Source: Polyodon spathula
Taxonomy: Eukaryota > Chordata > Actinopteri > Acipenseriformes > Polyodontidae
Length of the DNA stretch: 64,000 bases
NCBI RefSeq assembly: GCF_017654505.1
Contig: NC_054538.1
Coordinates: 58,371,684 to 58,435,683 of the forward strand
Reading direction: 5' to 3'
Shown here: one piece after another, positions 37,773 through 47,865 of the stretch
Layout of the letters: each line of letters opens with the position of its first letter
Position numbering within the stretch: the first letter of the stretch is position 1
Translations under genes and position numbers: made by a program
Notes under the pieces: generated by a model
Database searches by the model: none
What the model was told of the DNA's origin: nothing
Seen by the model: only the letters and a program-made list of their open reading frames with translations

Positions 37773-38097
37773 CGTACAGAGTACAACCCAACGCAAAATG
37801 ATTATGCTTTTGTAGCTGCTTTTCTTGTGCAAGCATCTCACAGCACTTTACAAATAAAGTATTGCAAAGAAAAGGCCTTGTCAAATAAAACAGGTCTAGG
37901 CACACAGTGAAGATTATTTTAAAATTCAAAATATTTTTCATTCAGCTCTTACAATACATTGTAAATCATTTTCCCAACAACAATGTATGTTTCAGTAAGT
38001 TGTGATGGTGCCAAAACAGTGGTGTGTTTCTGTCATTTTGGGAACCTTTAGTAGCACAGTAGCATGTCCTTTCCTTAATTGAAACATATTACGACAC
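37773..38097. other. No gene recognised
   Basis: No repeat family or coding motif seen. Confidence 0.4.
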
Positions 38098-38330
38098 CCT
38101 CATTGGGTGGCGCATCCAGTAAAGACAAACAATAATGAACTGGCTGGTTTGAATCCTGATCGTGTTGAATTGTCCACCCAAGATGTGGGTCCACAGTGAG
38201 TGCTGTGTTGGCCTTTGAACTTCCATGGGTTAAGGAGGAAAATCAGTTGGGTGGGTGAAAACAGGCTATTGGCTTGACAGTGGGAACTGGGCATTATTCA
38301 AATTTGGGGGTAAAAATTTAAACTACTACT
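38098..38330 (+). mobile_element. tRNA-derived SINE with clear A and B boxes
   Basis: The A box TGGCGCATCCAGT is at 38108-38120 and the B box GGTTTGAATCC at 38146-38156. These are near the consensus for internal RNA polymerase III promoters. The body is about 230 bp, with GGAGGAAAATCAGTTGGG and the tail ATTCAAATTTGGGGG. It is the best-preserved promoter of the SINEs in this window. Confidence 0.75.
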
Positions 38331-38625
38331 TTTTTTTCCAAGGATGTTTACACATTCACTTACTGTAACTACAAACCATGTGTCATCAAGCACACCCATA
38401 CAAAATATATATTGTGAAGTGGAAAGTAAGAAAGTGTGCACTGGGATAGCTGTGTTTGGATGTTGTATTGTGTGTTTAAGAGTTTGTAGTGTTTTGTTTA
38501 AAACCTTTAATTTGTTCATGTGTTTTGTGTGTTAATAAAAGTGCGCTGAACTACAATACTGTCTCTGGGTGAGTGCTATTCCTGCCACTGACCAGCATTG
38601 ACCACCAGTCACGTTACCACACTAT
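38331..38625 (+). mobile_element. Possible LTR fragment with polyadenylation signal
   Basis: TTAATAAAAGTGCGCTG (38531) is followed by CTCTGGGTGAGTGCTATTCC and ends GTTACCACA at about 38621. That resembles the R-U5 end of an LTR. The start is not identified and no duplication was found. Confidence 0.3.
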
Positions 38626-39458
38626 ACAAGCAGTCAGTTTAAACTTGCTGCAAGACATGTTTTAAAAGCACTTATAGGAAAAATTTGAAATGCAGAAGTG
38701 TTATGCTTTATCATTTTTAATAGGACCTGACAGATCTGGGCTAATGTGGCCCTCCTCCGCACCTCAGCAGCCGTTCTTGAGATGAAATATGGTGTCCAGA
38801 ATAATGACTACAGTCCAGCTCTTATCAAATCTTAAAGCACATAAAAGCTATGTTTTGGAATTCCCAAATGATTCTTCCTAATTAATGCTGACAGCCAAAT
38901 AGAAAAATAAGGACACTATAACAATGTCGTACTAGGATTCATCTGCAATTAAGTTGAGTGTAATTATTTTGACAAAAGTGTCATGCAAGTGGGGAAATAA
39001 GGCATCTGCAACTGGTGTCAGAATCTTCAAAAATATTATTAATGGCATAGCAATCCTTGTGGGCTCTAATGGCCTAAATCAACACATCATTTGTAATCAT
39101 CAAAGGGACTTTCCATCCCAGAGCTGTATGTAGTGTTACCAATTTAGAGGGAGGTTAAAAAAGTGACTCCAGGTATTCTGAAAAGTAGGGAGGGTTCTGG
39201 AAATTCACAAATAAATTATCCTACATTTTCTAATTCTTATTTTAAGCTCAAGCTATGCATTTTTTAAAATAAATTGTGTTCCCATTCTTTTGTTACAAGT
39301 GACATAAGTTTTAATGGTTTTATTCACTGGTGGTTTTATTTGTTTTAGTCACACTATTTATTGTATCTTTACACTATGTATTTTTTATTATTATACCCAA
39401 AGTGAGGCCCCAATAAGGGGTTAATATGTCTGTTCTATCTTTTTAATTATTTTGTCAC
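38626..39458. other. No gene recognised
   Basis: AT-rich, without recognised motifs. Confidence 0.5.
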
Positions 39459-40130
39459 AGGCACGGTCACAAGCAATTGGTGCAAGTCATTAGTGCCACT
39501 TGGTTAGTTCCCCTATATAACTGGAACTAAAAGAACAGGAAGGGAGAGAACACGGGGGGAACACACTGGAACCGGACCGTGGCCGTTTTGGACGCGGAAG
39601 GAAGAGAAGCAATACTGGAGCCTAAGCAATAAACACATTGAAGAGAAGCAGAAGGAAACAAAATGGCACAACTAAATGCAGTCAAGACTCTACATCACAG
39701 GAAAGAAAGGTAAATAATCTTTGCATTGTCATGATTAAGATAATACTGTTTCATGACGGACTGTGATTATAACTCCTGGTGTTTACTTAAGCGTCCCGTC
39801 TGATGGATGCTAGTGTTCTAGTTATTGTTAACTGTTACACAACTCCAGTACATAGGGACTGTGAATAGAATAAGTATCCTGTTGGACTGGAAGATATCTT
39901 TATTGTATTACTAGTGCTGATGCATTGTAGTTGTCTGTCTCCAGGGCTTGCCTTCTCTTTCCCTCCGTTCCAGAAGAAGGATTGCAGAATAGATGGACTG
40001 CTGTATCACCTGCAGACACCCCAATAAGCAAAGCTCTCACATAGAGTTAAGTATCAGTAGCCGGGTCGGAAGACTAATGCTCTTGTAGGAGTTATACTGA
40101 CACATAAAACCGCCACCAACCGTCATTATT
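39459..40130 (+). mobile_element. Possible LTR-like or promoter-bearing repeat
   Basis: It contains a TATA-box-like CCCCTATATAACTGG at about 39510, a GC-rich AACCGGACCGTGGCCG at 39570 and AATAAACAC at 39628. A long TG-to-CA unit cannot be drawn with confidence, and there is no duplication or second copy. Confidence 0.25.
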
Positions 40131-41007
40131 ACATTTTAAACAACATCAATATTAAAATAAAATACAAACTATCAGAGACAACTCAAAAGTTTTATTCAAG
40201 CACGCAAACATCTGCACAGCCAAAGCGCTGTATTTAAATGAACAATTAAACATATACAACTTTCCTAATGTGTGTACAAACTGGAAAATAAATCTTGAAT
40301 ATTTGTTTTGGTAGGGTGTTTTTTTGTTTGTTTTTTGTCTTGTAGAGAGTTTTGGATCAAACGTCAATCAGAATCTACCTATCCTCATCTTCAGGTGCAT
40401 GATATTTGTCTGCGAACAACCATGACACATTTCACAGGATGTCCTTCATGTTCCACCAATCCACAAGTCTACGGATCTGAGAAAGATCTTAGACACTTGT
40501 CACTTCTAAACGCCTGGGTGACTTTTAATTGCTTCTGCTTGTTTCTATTTTTTAATAATTAATTGAGTAATCATAATTTGTCTCTGTCTTTCTTTACCTG
40601 GATCTGTCTTTATCTCGAGATCCTAACTGTCGGCACTGAATATACTTCCTCATTCCATTCAGGTCATGTGACAATGTGACATTTCAAATCTGCCTGCCCC
40701 ACCTACTCTACACATATATTTAGAGAGAGTAGTATGGGCCAGCAAAGTTATCAGATTCCAATTGGCTTTCCAGGCAAACTCAAAGCAAGCTCAGAGCCAC
40801 ACATAGACACAAATAGAAAAAAAAAAAGATCAATATTAGAGCAACAGAACCCGGAATCACTCAGAATGATTTCAAGAAACTAAAGGAAATGTAAATAATC
40901 GACTAAAACGATATTTGAAGCTATATACTCTTCAAGTATGAGAAATGATTTCTTAATTTTGAGATGCTGAGTTACACAAAGTGTAAAGTGCCAAAAAAAT
41001 CAACTCG
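40131..41007. other. No gene recognised
   Basis: The frame at 40308-40562 follows a TTTTGTCTTGTAG tract but has no recognised domain. Not supported as a gene. Confidence 0.4.
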
Positions 41008-41230
41008 GGGGTCCCCAGTGGCTCTCCTATTAAAAGTATTACCACGTGGAGTGTAAGGTGAGTCATACTAGCATGAGTTAATGATCTGCCTGGCAACCCA
41101 CAGAGAGCCCTGGGTTTGAGAGGAAAATCATTTGGGGATAGTTCAGTTCATAGGGCTTCAGTGGCCCCTACTGGTCAAGGGCAAGTCCTGCAGCTTTACA
41201 GAGAATTCCAAACAGCATATACTGGTAGAG
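41008..41230 (+). mobile_element. tRNA-derived SINE, degraded
   Basis: The head GGGGTCCCCAGTGGCTCTCC matches the heads at 11591 and 32549. GTGTAAGGTGAGTCATACTA follows, like GTGCACCGTGAGTCATAC of the 32.5-kb copy. The body (GGAAAATCATTTGGGG) is like that of the 38.1-kb copy. Boxes are weak and part of the body is missing. Confidence 0.6.
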
Positions 41231-42060
41231 AATGGTATTTTTTAATTACTACCTATTGTTAAATGAATGATTTTATATATTATCTTCTACAACTACATTA
41301 GCTGTGCTATTTATCTATATATATTAAATAAGTAGGAATTACTACTGTCTCCACAGATGCAGGGAAAGAAACCGAGTCTCTGGCACTACTGCCCCTGTAG
41401 ATTTGGATCCAATCATAGACCAGATTTTTGTCCAAACACACACACACATTCCGTGTGTTAACCTGCGCTTCCAAATCACGCTTCTTTATCTTTCAGTTGA
41501 TGAAATATGAAGGGACGCCTCTATTCTGCGTGCAGAGCAAGTGGAGGGACTACCAGGGCTGATAGGCATAAGCTATGTTTCCATCAAACTAAGGTTTTTT
41601 GTTTTTTTTTCCCTATCAATGCTACACATTTCTACCCGGACAGGGCACTTGATTAAAACTCAGTGACACAAATCGTTAATCAAATACTCTAAAGCTATGG
41701 CCAAACATTTTGCATCGCCTAGAATTTTAGGATTGAGAATGAACATAATTTAGATATTTTATTTAACATCATGTAATCAAAGAAACTACAAAATGATACT
41801 GCAAAAATCTACCGGAAGCCATAATAGTAGTACAGTATTTCATGTTAGGTTTCGAAATGTCACATTTTTCAATTTGTGTTGGTTTAAGTATATGGAAAAC
41901 TACAAAGCGGTATGTAATTCAATATGTTAACGATTATTCAGCAGGTTTTATTTTACTTTATGAAGCAAAATTAATTAACTCTATAGGGTGATGCAAAACT
42001 TTAGGCCCCCGTAATTATCAAAGCATTATATTCTTGAATCTCCTGTGGTTTTTAAATACA

Positions 42061-42091
<31 letters not shown>

Positions 42092-42226
42092 TGCTGAAGG
42101 GGCACTAGACAGAGCAGTTAACTGAACGTAAACAAACACTTAGGATGTATGTTATTTAAATTAAATTAACTGCTCCTCCCGGGCCGGTCCAGAGGATATC
42201 TAATACTGGACTGCCATTCTGTCTGC

Positions 42227-42262
<36 letters not shown>

Positions 42263-42829
42263 TTAAATTACATATGAGTGACACAAAGACAGTAAAGCTT
42301 CATTATCTTACACTACTCCAGTTGTTTCTAGTCTGCTGGCTCGGTCTATTAGATTTTGTTGATACGTGGAGCTGTTCTTTCAGCCCCAAGAAACAGAGCT
42401 TGGGGAAGTTTATTTTAATTTTTTTTTTTTTAAAGTAGGAAAACTACTATAATGAGAATTATTTTTATATGGCTATAGATAACAACTAATTGTGTGATGT
42501 AGGATTTAAGTTGCCCAGACTGCTTTCTTCTTCCTCTCTTTTGAAAACAGTGTCATTCTCTGTTAGCAAAGAGTGCCATATTTCCACATCATTTGAATGC
42601 ATTACAATGCATTAGGCATATTCACCCAATAGCTTCTTTTTAAGGTGTCTGTGTTAACGTAATCCTTATGCTTTAAGGTGCATCTTATCTAGGTTGATGT
42701 AGAAAGCTTTCAATAATGTGCATCATATCCTAGGATAAGGTGTGCCTTAAAGCATAAGAGCCTTTACTGAATGAGGGCCATTGTTTCAAATGAAAAAAAA
42801 AAGACTGTTTAAAACATCGCTGGGATGTA
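41231..42829. other. No gene; poly-A at 42061-42088 and (ATT)n at 42228-42261
   Basis: A 28-base A run and an ATT microsatellite are the only clear features. CACAC repeats at 41438 are minor. Confidence 0.5.
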
Positions 42830-43054
42830 ATGCACGGTACTTTGCTAACATCTTTGGAAAAAGGAAAACTAGATAATTTTCCTGTCACTGAAGGCAGAAG
42901 TACTGAAGATGTGTTTGTTTTTGATGTGTCACCGGTATACTGCGTATGCAGACAACCTGATAGAGGACTAATGATTCAGTGTGACCATTTGTCACCAAGA
43001 GTGGTTTTAGACTCTGTGAGTGCTTCTCTGTATAATATGCATATCAGATATTAA
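42830..43054 (+). pseudogene. Partial PHD-finger-like coding scrap
   Basis: The frame has VFDVSPVYCVCRQPDRGLM followed by IQCD. The spacing C-x-C-x(9)-M-I-x-C-D is how many PHD fingers begin (first zinc ligand pairs and the acidic residue before WFH). The second half of the finger, WFH and the remaining ligands, is absent; LSPRVVLDSVS follows instead. It may be an exon fragment or part of a transposon-borne gene. It is 1.6 kb upstream of the GCDTTSAF-family pseudogene on the same strand, but no join can be shown. Confidence 0.4.
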
Positions 43055-44599
43055 TATGGTCACTTTTAGTTAACTTTTATTTTACTGTTGCATGCGTGAT
43101 TTCCTTTTTATCAGTCCCAGGGTCACACAGTACTGTCATGATTTTAGTTCGTAAAATCAAATTTTTTTTTTTTAAAGGGATAATTTTTTTTTGGACTGAA
43201 CTAATGGCACTGTTCACAACCATTACAAGTTTTTTATAACTGCTTAATACAGAGAGAATGTTTCTTATCTTCTTTAAATACAGTTTAGCTAAGAACTGTA
43301 TATGTTAACCACATAGTCTTTAAAACATACCGTAATTAATACAAAAACTGAAAATAGTCCTTAAATATGTTTTTTAATAGGGTCCACTATTACCAAACAT
43401 TATGGGAAACTAATAATTATTATGTAAAACACTTACAAAGCAAGTTTGTAATTGACATTTTAACCTGTATTTACTTATCTAGTGTTTGTGCCACAAAATT
43501 ATACATATTTGCACTTTTTTAATAGTATAAACGGAACACATTATAAACTCAAATGATAAGATTTGAGTGGTTCTCAATTTTCAGCGGACCACACAATAAA
43601 CAGTCGCTTACTGAAAATAAGCACATACAAAAAACACTATAATAACAATAAGCGTAGATATTACCAGTCTTTATTTTAATTTAATGGGTCAGTCTGTTTT
43701 TTGTGAAAAAAGTTGTTTTAAAATTGGACTTTTTTTCAAGAACAGTTCTAGTTAAACTTTTAATTTACTGAGAGGAAAAAATGGATTGTTTTATTTTTTA
43801 ATTGATAATTAAAGCAGAAATTGATTTATATGAATTAATATATCTGTGAAGTTACTTCCATGCAGGTACCAGCACAGTCGAGATATGAATCTCCACTATA
43901 GGCCTAATCTTTATTTATAAAACGGAAATGTTTGAATGCTGTACACGGATTGGCTGTTGAATATTTTTTTACCATGCAGTTAAATAGTACAATGCATGAC
44001 TGATCTATTTTGACGAAGCTTAGTATCAATTAAGTTTTAAAAAATTGAATGACATTCCTGTTTGTAACAAGTCAACCACTTCATGAAATCGAAGAAACTT
44101 AAATTATTGGGCAGCTGGTGATTTTTATTGATTCGATGAAATATAACAGAATGGTAATCTACAGTGCTCACTACAAGTTGGTTGGCTGCATAATGTCACG
44201 CTTATGTATCATGAAACTGCTCGTAAAGTGTTTTTTTTTCATATAAACAGCAAGTTTCGTCAAAAAGATTATTTGGGTTAAGCAGGTATATAATTTATTT
44301 ATTTACACTTTATAGATATTAAAGTAACTGTTTATTAGAGGCATAAACAAACTAGAGATAGACATGAAGCACTACAGATACACGTTGCTGTGTGTGAACG
44401 TCACACATTGCTGAAGAAGCATCAAAGCCAGTTTCTGGTCTAGACAGTTACTTCCTTTCACATTGGTTAGCTGGAAGATCTTCCTGCTGAAATTGAAATT
44501 GTCCAGATTGGAAGGTTCTTGGCAGGAAGAACCTTGGGGCTTGTATCAAAGGTCATGCTATCAGATGTATACCCATTTGGGTCACCTCAAATGAGTTCA
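43055..44599. other. No gene recognised
   Basis: AT-rich. Nothing in the translated frames suggests a family. Confidence 0.5.
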
Positions 44600-46240
44600 G
44601 GCCAAACATGAGAAAAAAAGTAATAACCACTAACAGAAGGGATAATTCTCATCCTACCAAGAGAGAATCACGAATGACTAGCTCTAGTCTGCCTCACACA
44701 AAAGTACAATTGTGCATTATATGTCAGGAAGACAAGCAGACTAAAAGAAATCGCTGTATAAAAGAGACGTTGACACAATGTCTAACATTTGAAGCTGGGG
44801 CCAGACTTCTGCAAGCTGCACAATTAATGAAAGACGCAAGTGTAATTGTTGAACTGGAACAGCAATAGAAGTTACTGTATGTACCACCACAGTTGCTATA
44901 GTAAATACACCAACAAGAAATCCCTACATGCAGTCAAAGCACAACAAGAAAAGAATGTCAACAAGACTTATAAAGGTCTTGATATCACCTTTCTTCACCT
45001 GTCTGAGGAGATCCAAAAGAGAGTTATGGATGGAACAGAATTTCTCGTTCAACAGCGTTACATAGACTTGTTGCTTGATGAAGGCATCGAAGGTCCTGAA
45101 TACAGAACTGAGAGGCTTAAGAATAGAATTGGTTATGACTTCCAAAGATCTGCTGCCTTCTGGCATCCCAAATTTTGAAGTCAAGAAGAAAGGATTTATG
45201 GATGCCATAAGTTTTATGCTGGCAATGGGAGGGTCTGGCATCAGGTTATAGAGCATTGGAGTTTACACATGAGGAGGCAGATTGTGGCAGAGCAAAGCTC
45301 TGCCCTTTATAAATTGGCAGGGATAGGGTTAAATTCCCCTACCTGCCTGGGTTTATTGTGTTCAGGTGGCTGGGGTTGATTAGTTGATTAGCTTAATTAA
45401 CGATCAATCAGCACCCAGCCACCTGACATAAAAGGAGGCCTCTGCTTCCCATTAAGAGGAGGGAGCTGAGGAAGCAGGTTGGTGTTTTTGGTTTGCTGGG
45501 TTTTTGTGTTTTTTCTAAATCCAGTGAAGGCATTGCCCAGCCTGAAAATCTTTATTTTTGTAAGTTTTGCTTTTTGTTTGGTTATTTCTTTAAACATCTT
45601 TATTTTTGCCCTTGTGCCTTTTTATTTTGTGTTTATTTATAATAAAAGTGTGTTATTTTTTTGAACTGCAGTCTGTCTCTGGGCCTCTATCCACCTGCCA
45701 GCCTGTCACGTTGATATTTGTATGTTTCTGCATACCAAACATGAAGCTGATGAGGGAAACACCACTGTAGAGATCAAGACTCCAGACACAGATAGTCCTG
45801 GCTTGCCTTTTGTAGAAGGACATTCCAGCAAGAATTGTGATACACACAGGAACAAGAATATGCAGCTGCTTTGTAGATGTGGAAGCTTGAGACTAGCTGT
45901 GTGTGGAGCTCTGCCTGGAATGCGTGCTTTCACAGGCTGTGACACAACCAGTGCATTCCATGGAAAGGGGAATAAACTCTCCTTTGACTTACTTGTCAAC
46001 AATGCAGGACAGCAAAAATAAGAAAAGAGCTAGTCAAGTCTTGTGAGGCTTTTGTCTGTTCCTTGTATGGTAAAGCAGAAGATGATGTTAATGAGTGCTG
46101 TTACAAACTCTTCTGCAGCAGAAACTTTCAGAGCAGCCAGTTGCCACCATGCAGAGCTGCATTAAAGTAGCATATACAAAGAGAAAACTACAAGGCTGCC
46201 ATATGGAGACGTGCTCAGGAAGCCAAACCAACTATACTGG
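44600..46240 (+). pseudogene. Broken copy of a repetitive GCDTTSAF-motif protein family
   Basis: In order on the + strand are a cysteine pair in LCIICQEDK (44730), LTQCLTFEAG (44775), YHHSCYSKYT (44885), LDITFLHLSEEIQKR (44980), the EEAD motif (45275), KHEADEGN and IKTPDTD (45740-45790), ALPGMRAFTGCDTTSAFHGKG (45910-45970, quoted in two parts: ALPGMRAFTG and CDTTSAF) and IWRRAQEAK (46200). I know these motifs from many near-identical, unnamed proteins that are abundant in fish and some invertebrate genomes; their function is not known to me, and they look transposon-borne. At least one frame change lies near 44850 and others near 45180 and 46010, and a solo LTR splits it at 45283-45710. It cannot make a full protein. 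Confidence 0.65.
45283..45710 (+). mobile_element. Solo LTR, family B, inside the GCDTTSAF pseudogene
   Basis: A 428-bp unit from TGTGGCAGAGCAAAGC to CAGCCTGTCACG. It matches the reverse complement of 17249-17690 closely, including CTCTGCCCTTTATAAATTGG, GGTTAAATTCCCCTACC and CTCTGGGCCTCTATCCAC. The flanks are CAGAT (45278-45282) and TTGAT (45711-45715), a duplication that has lost two of five bases. Read across the gap, the protein motifs on each side (EEAD and the FLH/KHEAD part) meet in one frame, which supports the borders. AATAAAAGTG at 45642 is the polyadenylation signal. Confidence 0.85.
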
Positions 46241-46290
46241 ACAGAGTTGCCAGTACAGCCAGAGAGAGTGAGATCTGAGCCGCAACTTGC

Positions 46291-46797
46291 ATGAAAAGAG
46301 TAATGAATAATGAGCCAAGCATATCTATGCTGATCGTGAAAATTCTGAATTTAAAAGAAAAAATTTTTCTAGAAAAAAAGTCAAAAGTAAAGAATCCAGG
46401 TGCAGCGGTTGAAGGAGAGGAGTCGGTCTGGGACTCTGAAATGGTCTCTGGGGAGAGCAGCTCTGGGTGTCAACCCAGTACAGCGAAGAGATCGTGCTCC
46501 AGAGCTGGGAATCACAGTGGTGCTGTGAAAGCCCAGACTCTGGAGACAGAGGAGCACTGTGGGACCAGACCTCTCCCTGGGCCTATAAGTGTCTGCCGGT
46601 CAGAGGAGAGGACTGGTGCCAATGTTGGGGTTGCCTCTGGCGTTGAGATAGCCCTCAGCCTAGCGGATCTTCAGCAAGATACTGTAGCCGTGACCGAAAA
46701 AGAAGATTCTGAAGAGGAATTGTTAATATCAGCAAAAGAAGAAGACAAAGGAGGGCTGTCGGATACATCCTCGGTAATGATGTTAAATGAGGCTTAA
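46291..46797 (+). CDS. Hypothetical 168-residue frame, acidic C-terminus
   Basis: The frame starts at ATG 46291 and ends TAA 46795-46797. It has a lysine-rich part (about residues 20-45), a serine/glycine-rich middle, and an acidic C-terminus (EKEDSEEELLISAKEED at about residues 138-155). I see no fold, signal peptide or zinc-binding pattern. It is GC-richer than its surroundings, directly follows the end of the GCDTTSAF pseudogene, and could be a segment of another transposon's ORF1. It could also be an accidental frame. Confidence 0.3.
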   Translation: MKRVMNNEPSISMLIVKILNLKEKIFLEKKSKVKNPGAAVEGEESVWDSEMVSGESSSGCQPSTAKRSCSRAGNHSGAVKAQTLETEEHCGTRPLPGPISVCRSEERTGANVGVASGVEIALSLADLQQDTVAVTEKEDSEEELLISAKEEDKGGLSDTSSVMMLNEA

Positions 46798-47010
46798 ACA
46801 CACCCACAAGGTAGGAACTAAATTTACAGTGTTGATAAAATAGTGTCTTTTCTTAATGAAACAAAAGGGGCTAGAGGTATTGAATTGACAGACTACTTTT
46901 CAAATAATCAAGTATTTATTCATTCTTCTAAAATAGCAGATATTGAAACTGGGTAGAGGGTTATTTTCCTTGCTGGTATAAATTATGGCTAAATTATCAA
47001 ATTAATATGG

Positions 47011-47705
47011 TGTGACAGTGATGCAAGTGGTTGGTGCACAAATGTAATGTCCCGAAATTACTTTCTAAAAATGATCTGTATTTTTACTTAACAAAATAAT
47101 TAGACCACCTGTCTACCAACAATGGTATCAGGGGGAATACGGCAGGTTTTCATTCCTCAAATAATAACAACAATGAGCAATTTGCTTCACAGTATTCTTG
47201 TGCACGGCAGTGTGTTTTCCCTCTCCCAGTGCAGTAATGTACTTGCTCACGGTGCTCTGTTGTGCTGTGCTGAGTGCTTCAGTGCAGTGCTTTGTCCCGT
47301 GCCCTGAGGTTGGTGCTAGGGTGTTAATGCTGGCTTCTTGACTGCAGCTCCCTGGCTCCTAACCCTCTGCAATCAAACACAACAAAAACACAAAAAAACA
47401 AATGAGCTATTCAGTGTAAGGGGCCATATTCACGTAGCTGCGTCCTCTTTGTACTACAAAACTCATCCCTGCAATCAGCCAGGTGCCCGGGTCTACCCAA
47501 TCGCTAGCCTGCCCCACAGCTGATTACAATGGAGTTGTTCGGAGCACTACGCACTACGCGCAGCTACGCACTTCCTACAACATGGCCGACTTCCAGTTTC
47601 CTCCTACCATTGAGTCCATCTGTCTATGGAGAAGCATACCACCAACCCTACACCACAGCGCCCTTTCTGGTCGAGAGGGAGACTACATTCCTTCTCTCTG
47701 TCACA
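47011..47705 (-). mobile_element. Solo LTR (695 bp) with perfect 5-bp duplication
   Basis: TATGG lies at 47006-47010 and 47706-47710. Between them, the ends are TGTGACAG and CTGTCACA, a perfect 8-base inverted terminal repeat. On the minus strand it starts TGTGACAGAGAGAAGGAATG and continues TCTCCCTCTCGACCAGAAAG, GGCGCTGTGG: the family A 5' motif. The remainder (GTAGCTGCGCGTAGTGCG and the 3' half) differs from the other copies, so it is a separate subfamily. No internal coding sequence adjoins it. The Ala/Thr/Ser-rich frames over it are shadows. Confidence 0.9.
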
Positions 47706-47710
47706 TATGG

Positions 47711-47825
47711 GTTTGTACAACTACCTGAGCTTCGCAGAAAACAACACCAGCTTCTTGACGGCTGTGGCAGACACAAAAGGACAGTATGGAATTGAAGACC
47801 GCAGCACCTGGCAGGAAATGGGTAA
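47711..47825 (+). other. Coding-like scrap beside the solo LTR
   Basis: One frame reads like YLSFAENNTSFLTAVADTKG and then YGIEDRSTWQEMG, with GTAAGTGG right after ATGG (47819-47828) as a good donor. The frame continues to a stop at 47863. A possible acceptor CTTCGCAG precedes AAAACAAC at 47738. It may be an exon or a transposon-borne remnant into which the LTR jumped. I do not recognise the protein. Confidence 0.3.
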
Positions 47826-47865
47826 GTGGGTAGCCCAGATCAAACACGACTATCTGCTTGTTTAA

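Noticed and set aside
38108..38156. A functional tRNA gene
   Set aside because: A and B boxes are present, but the sequence does not fold into a tRNA and continues into a SINE body.
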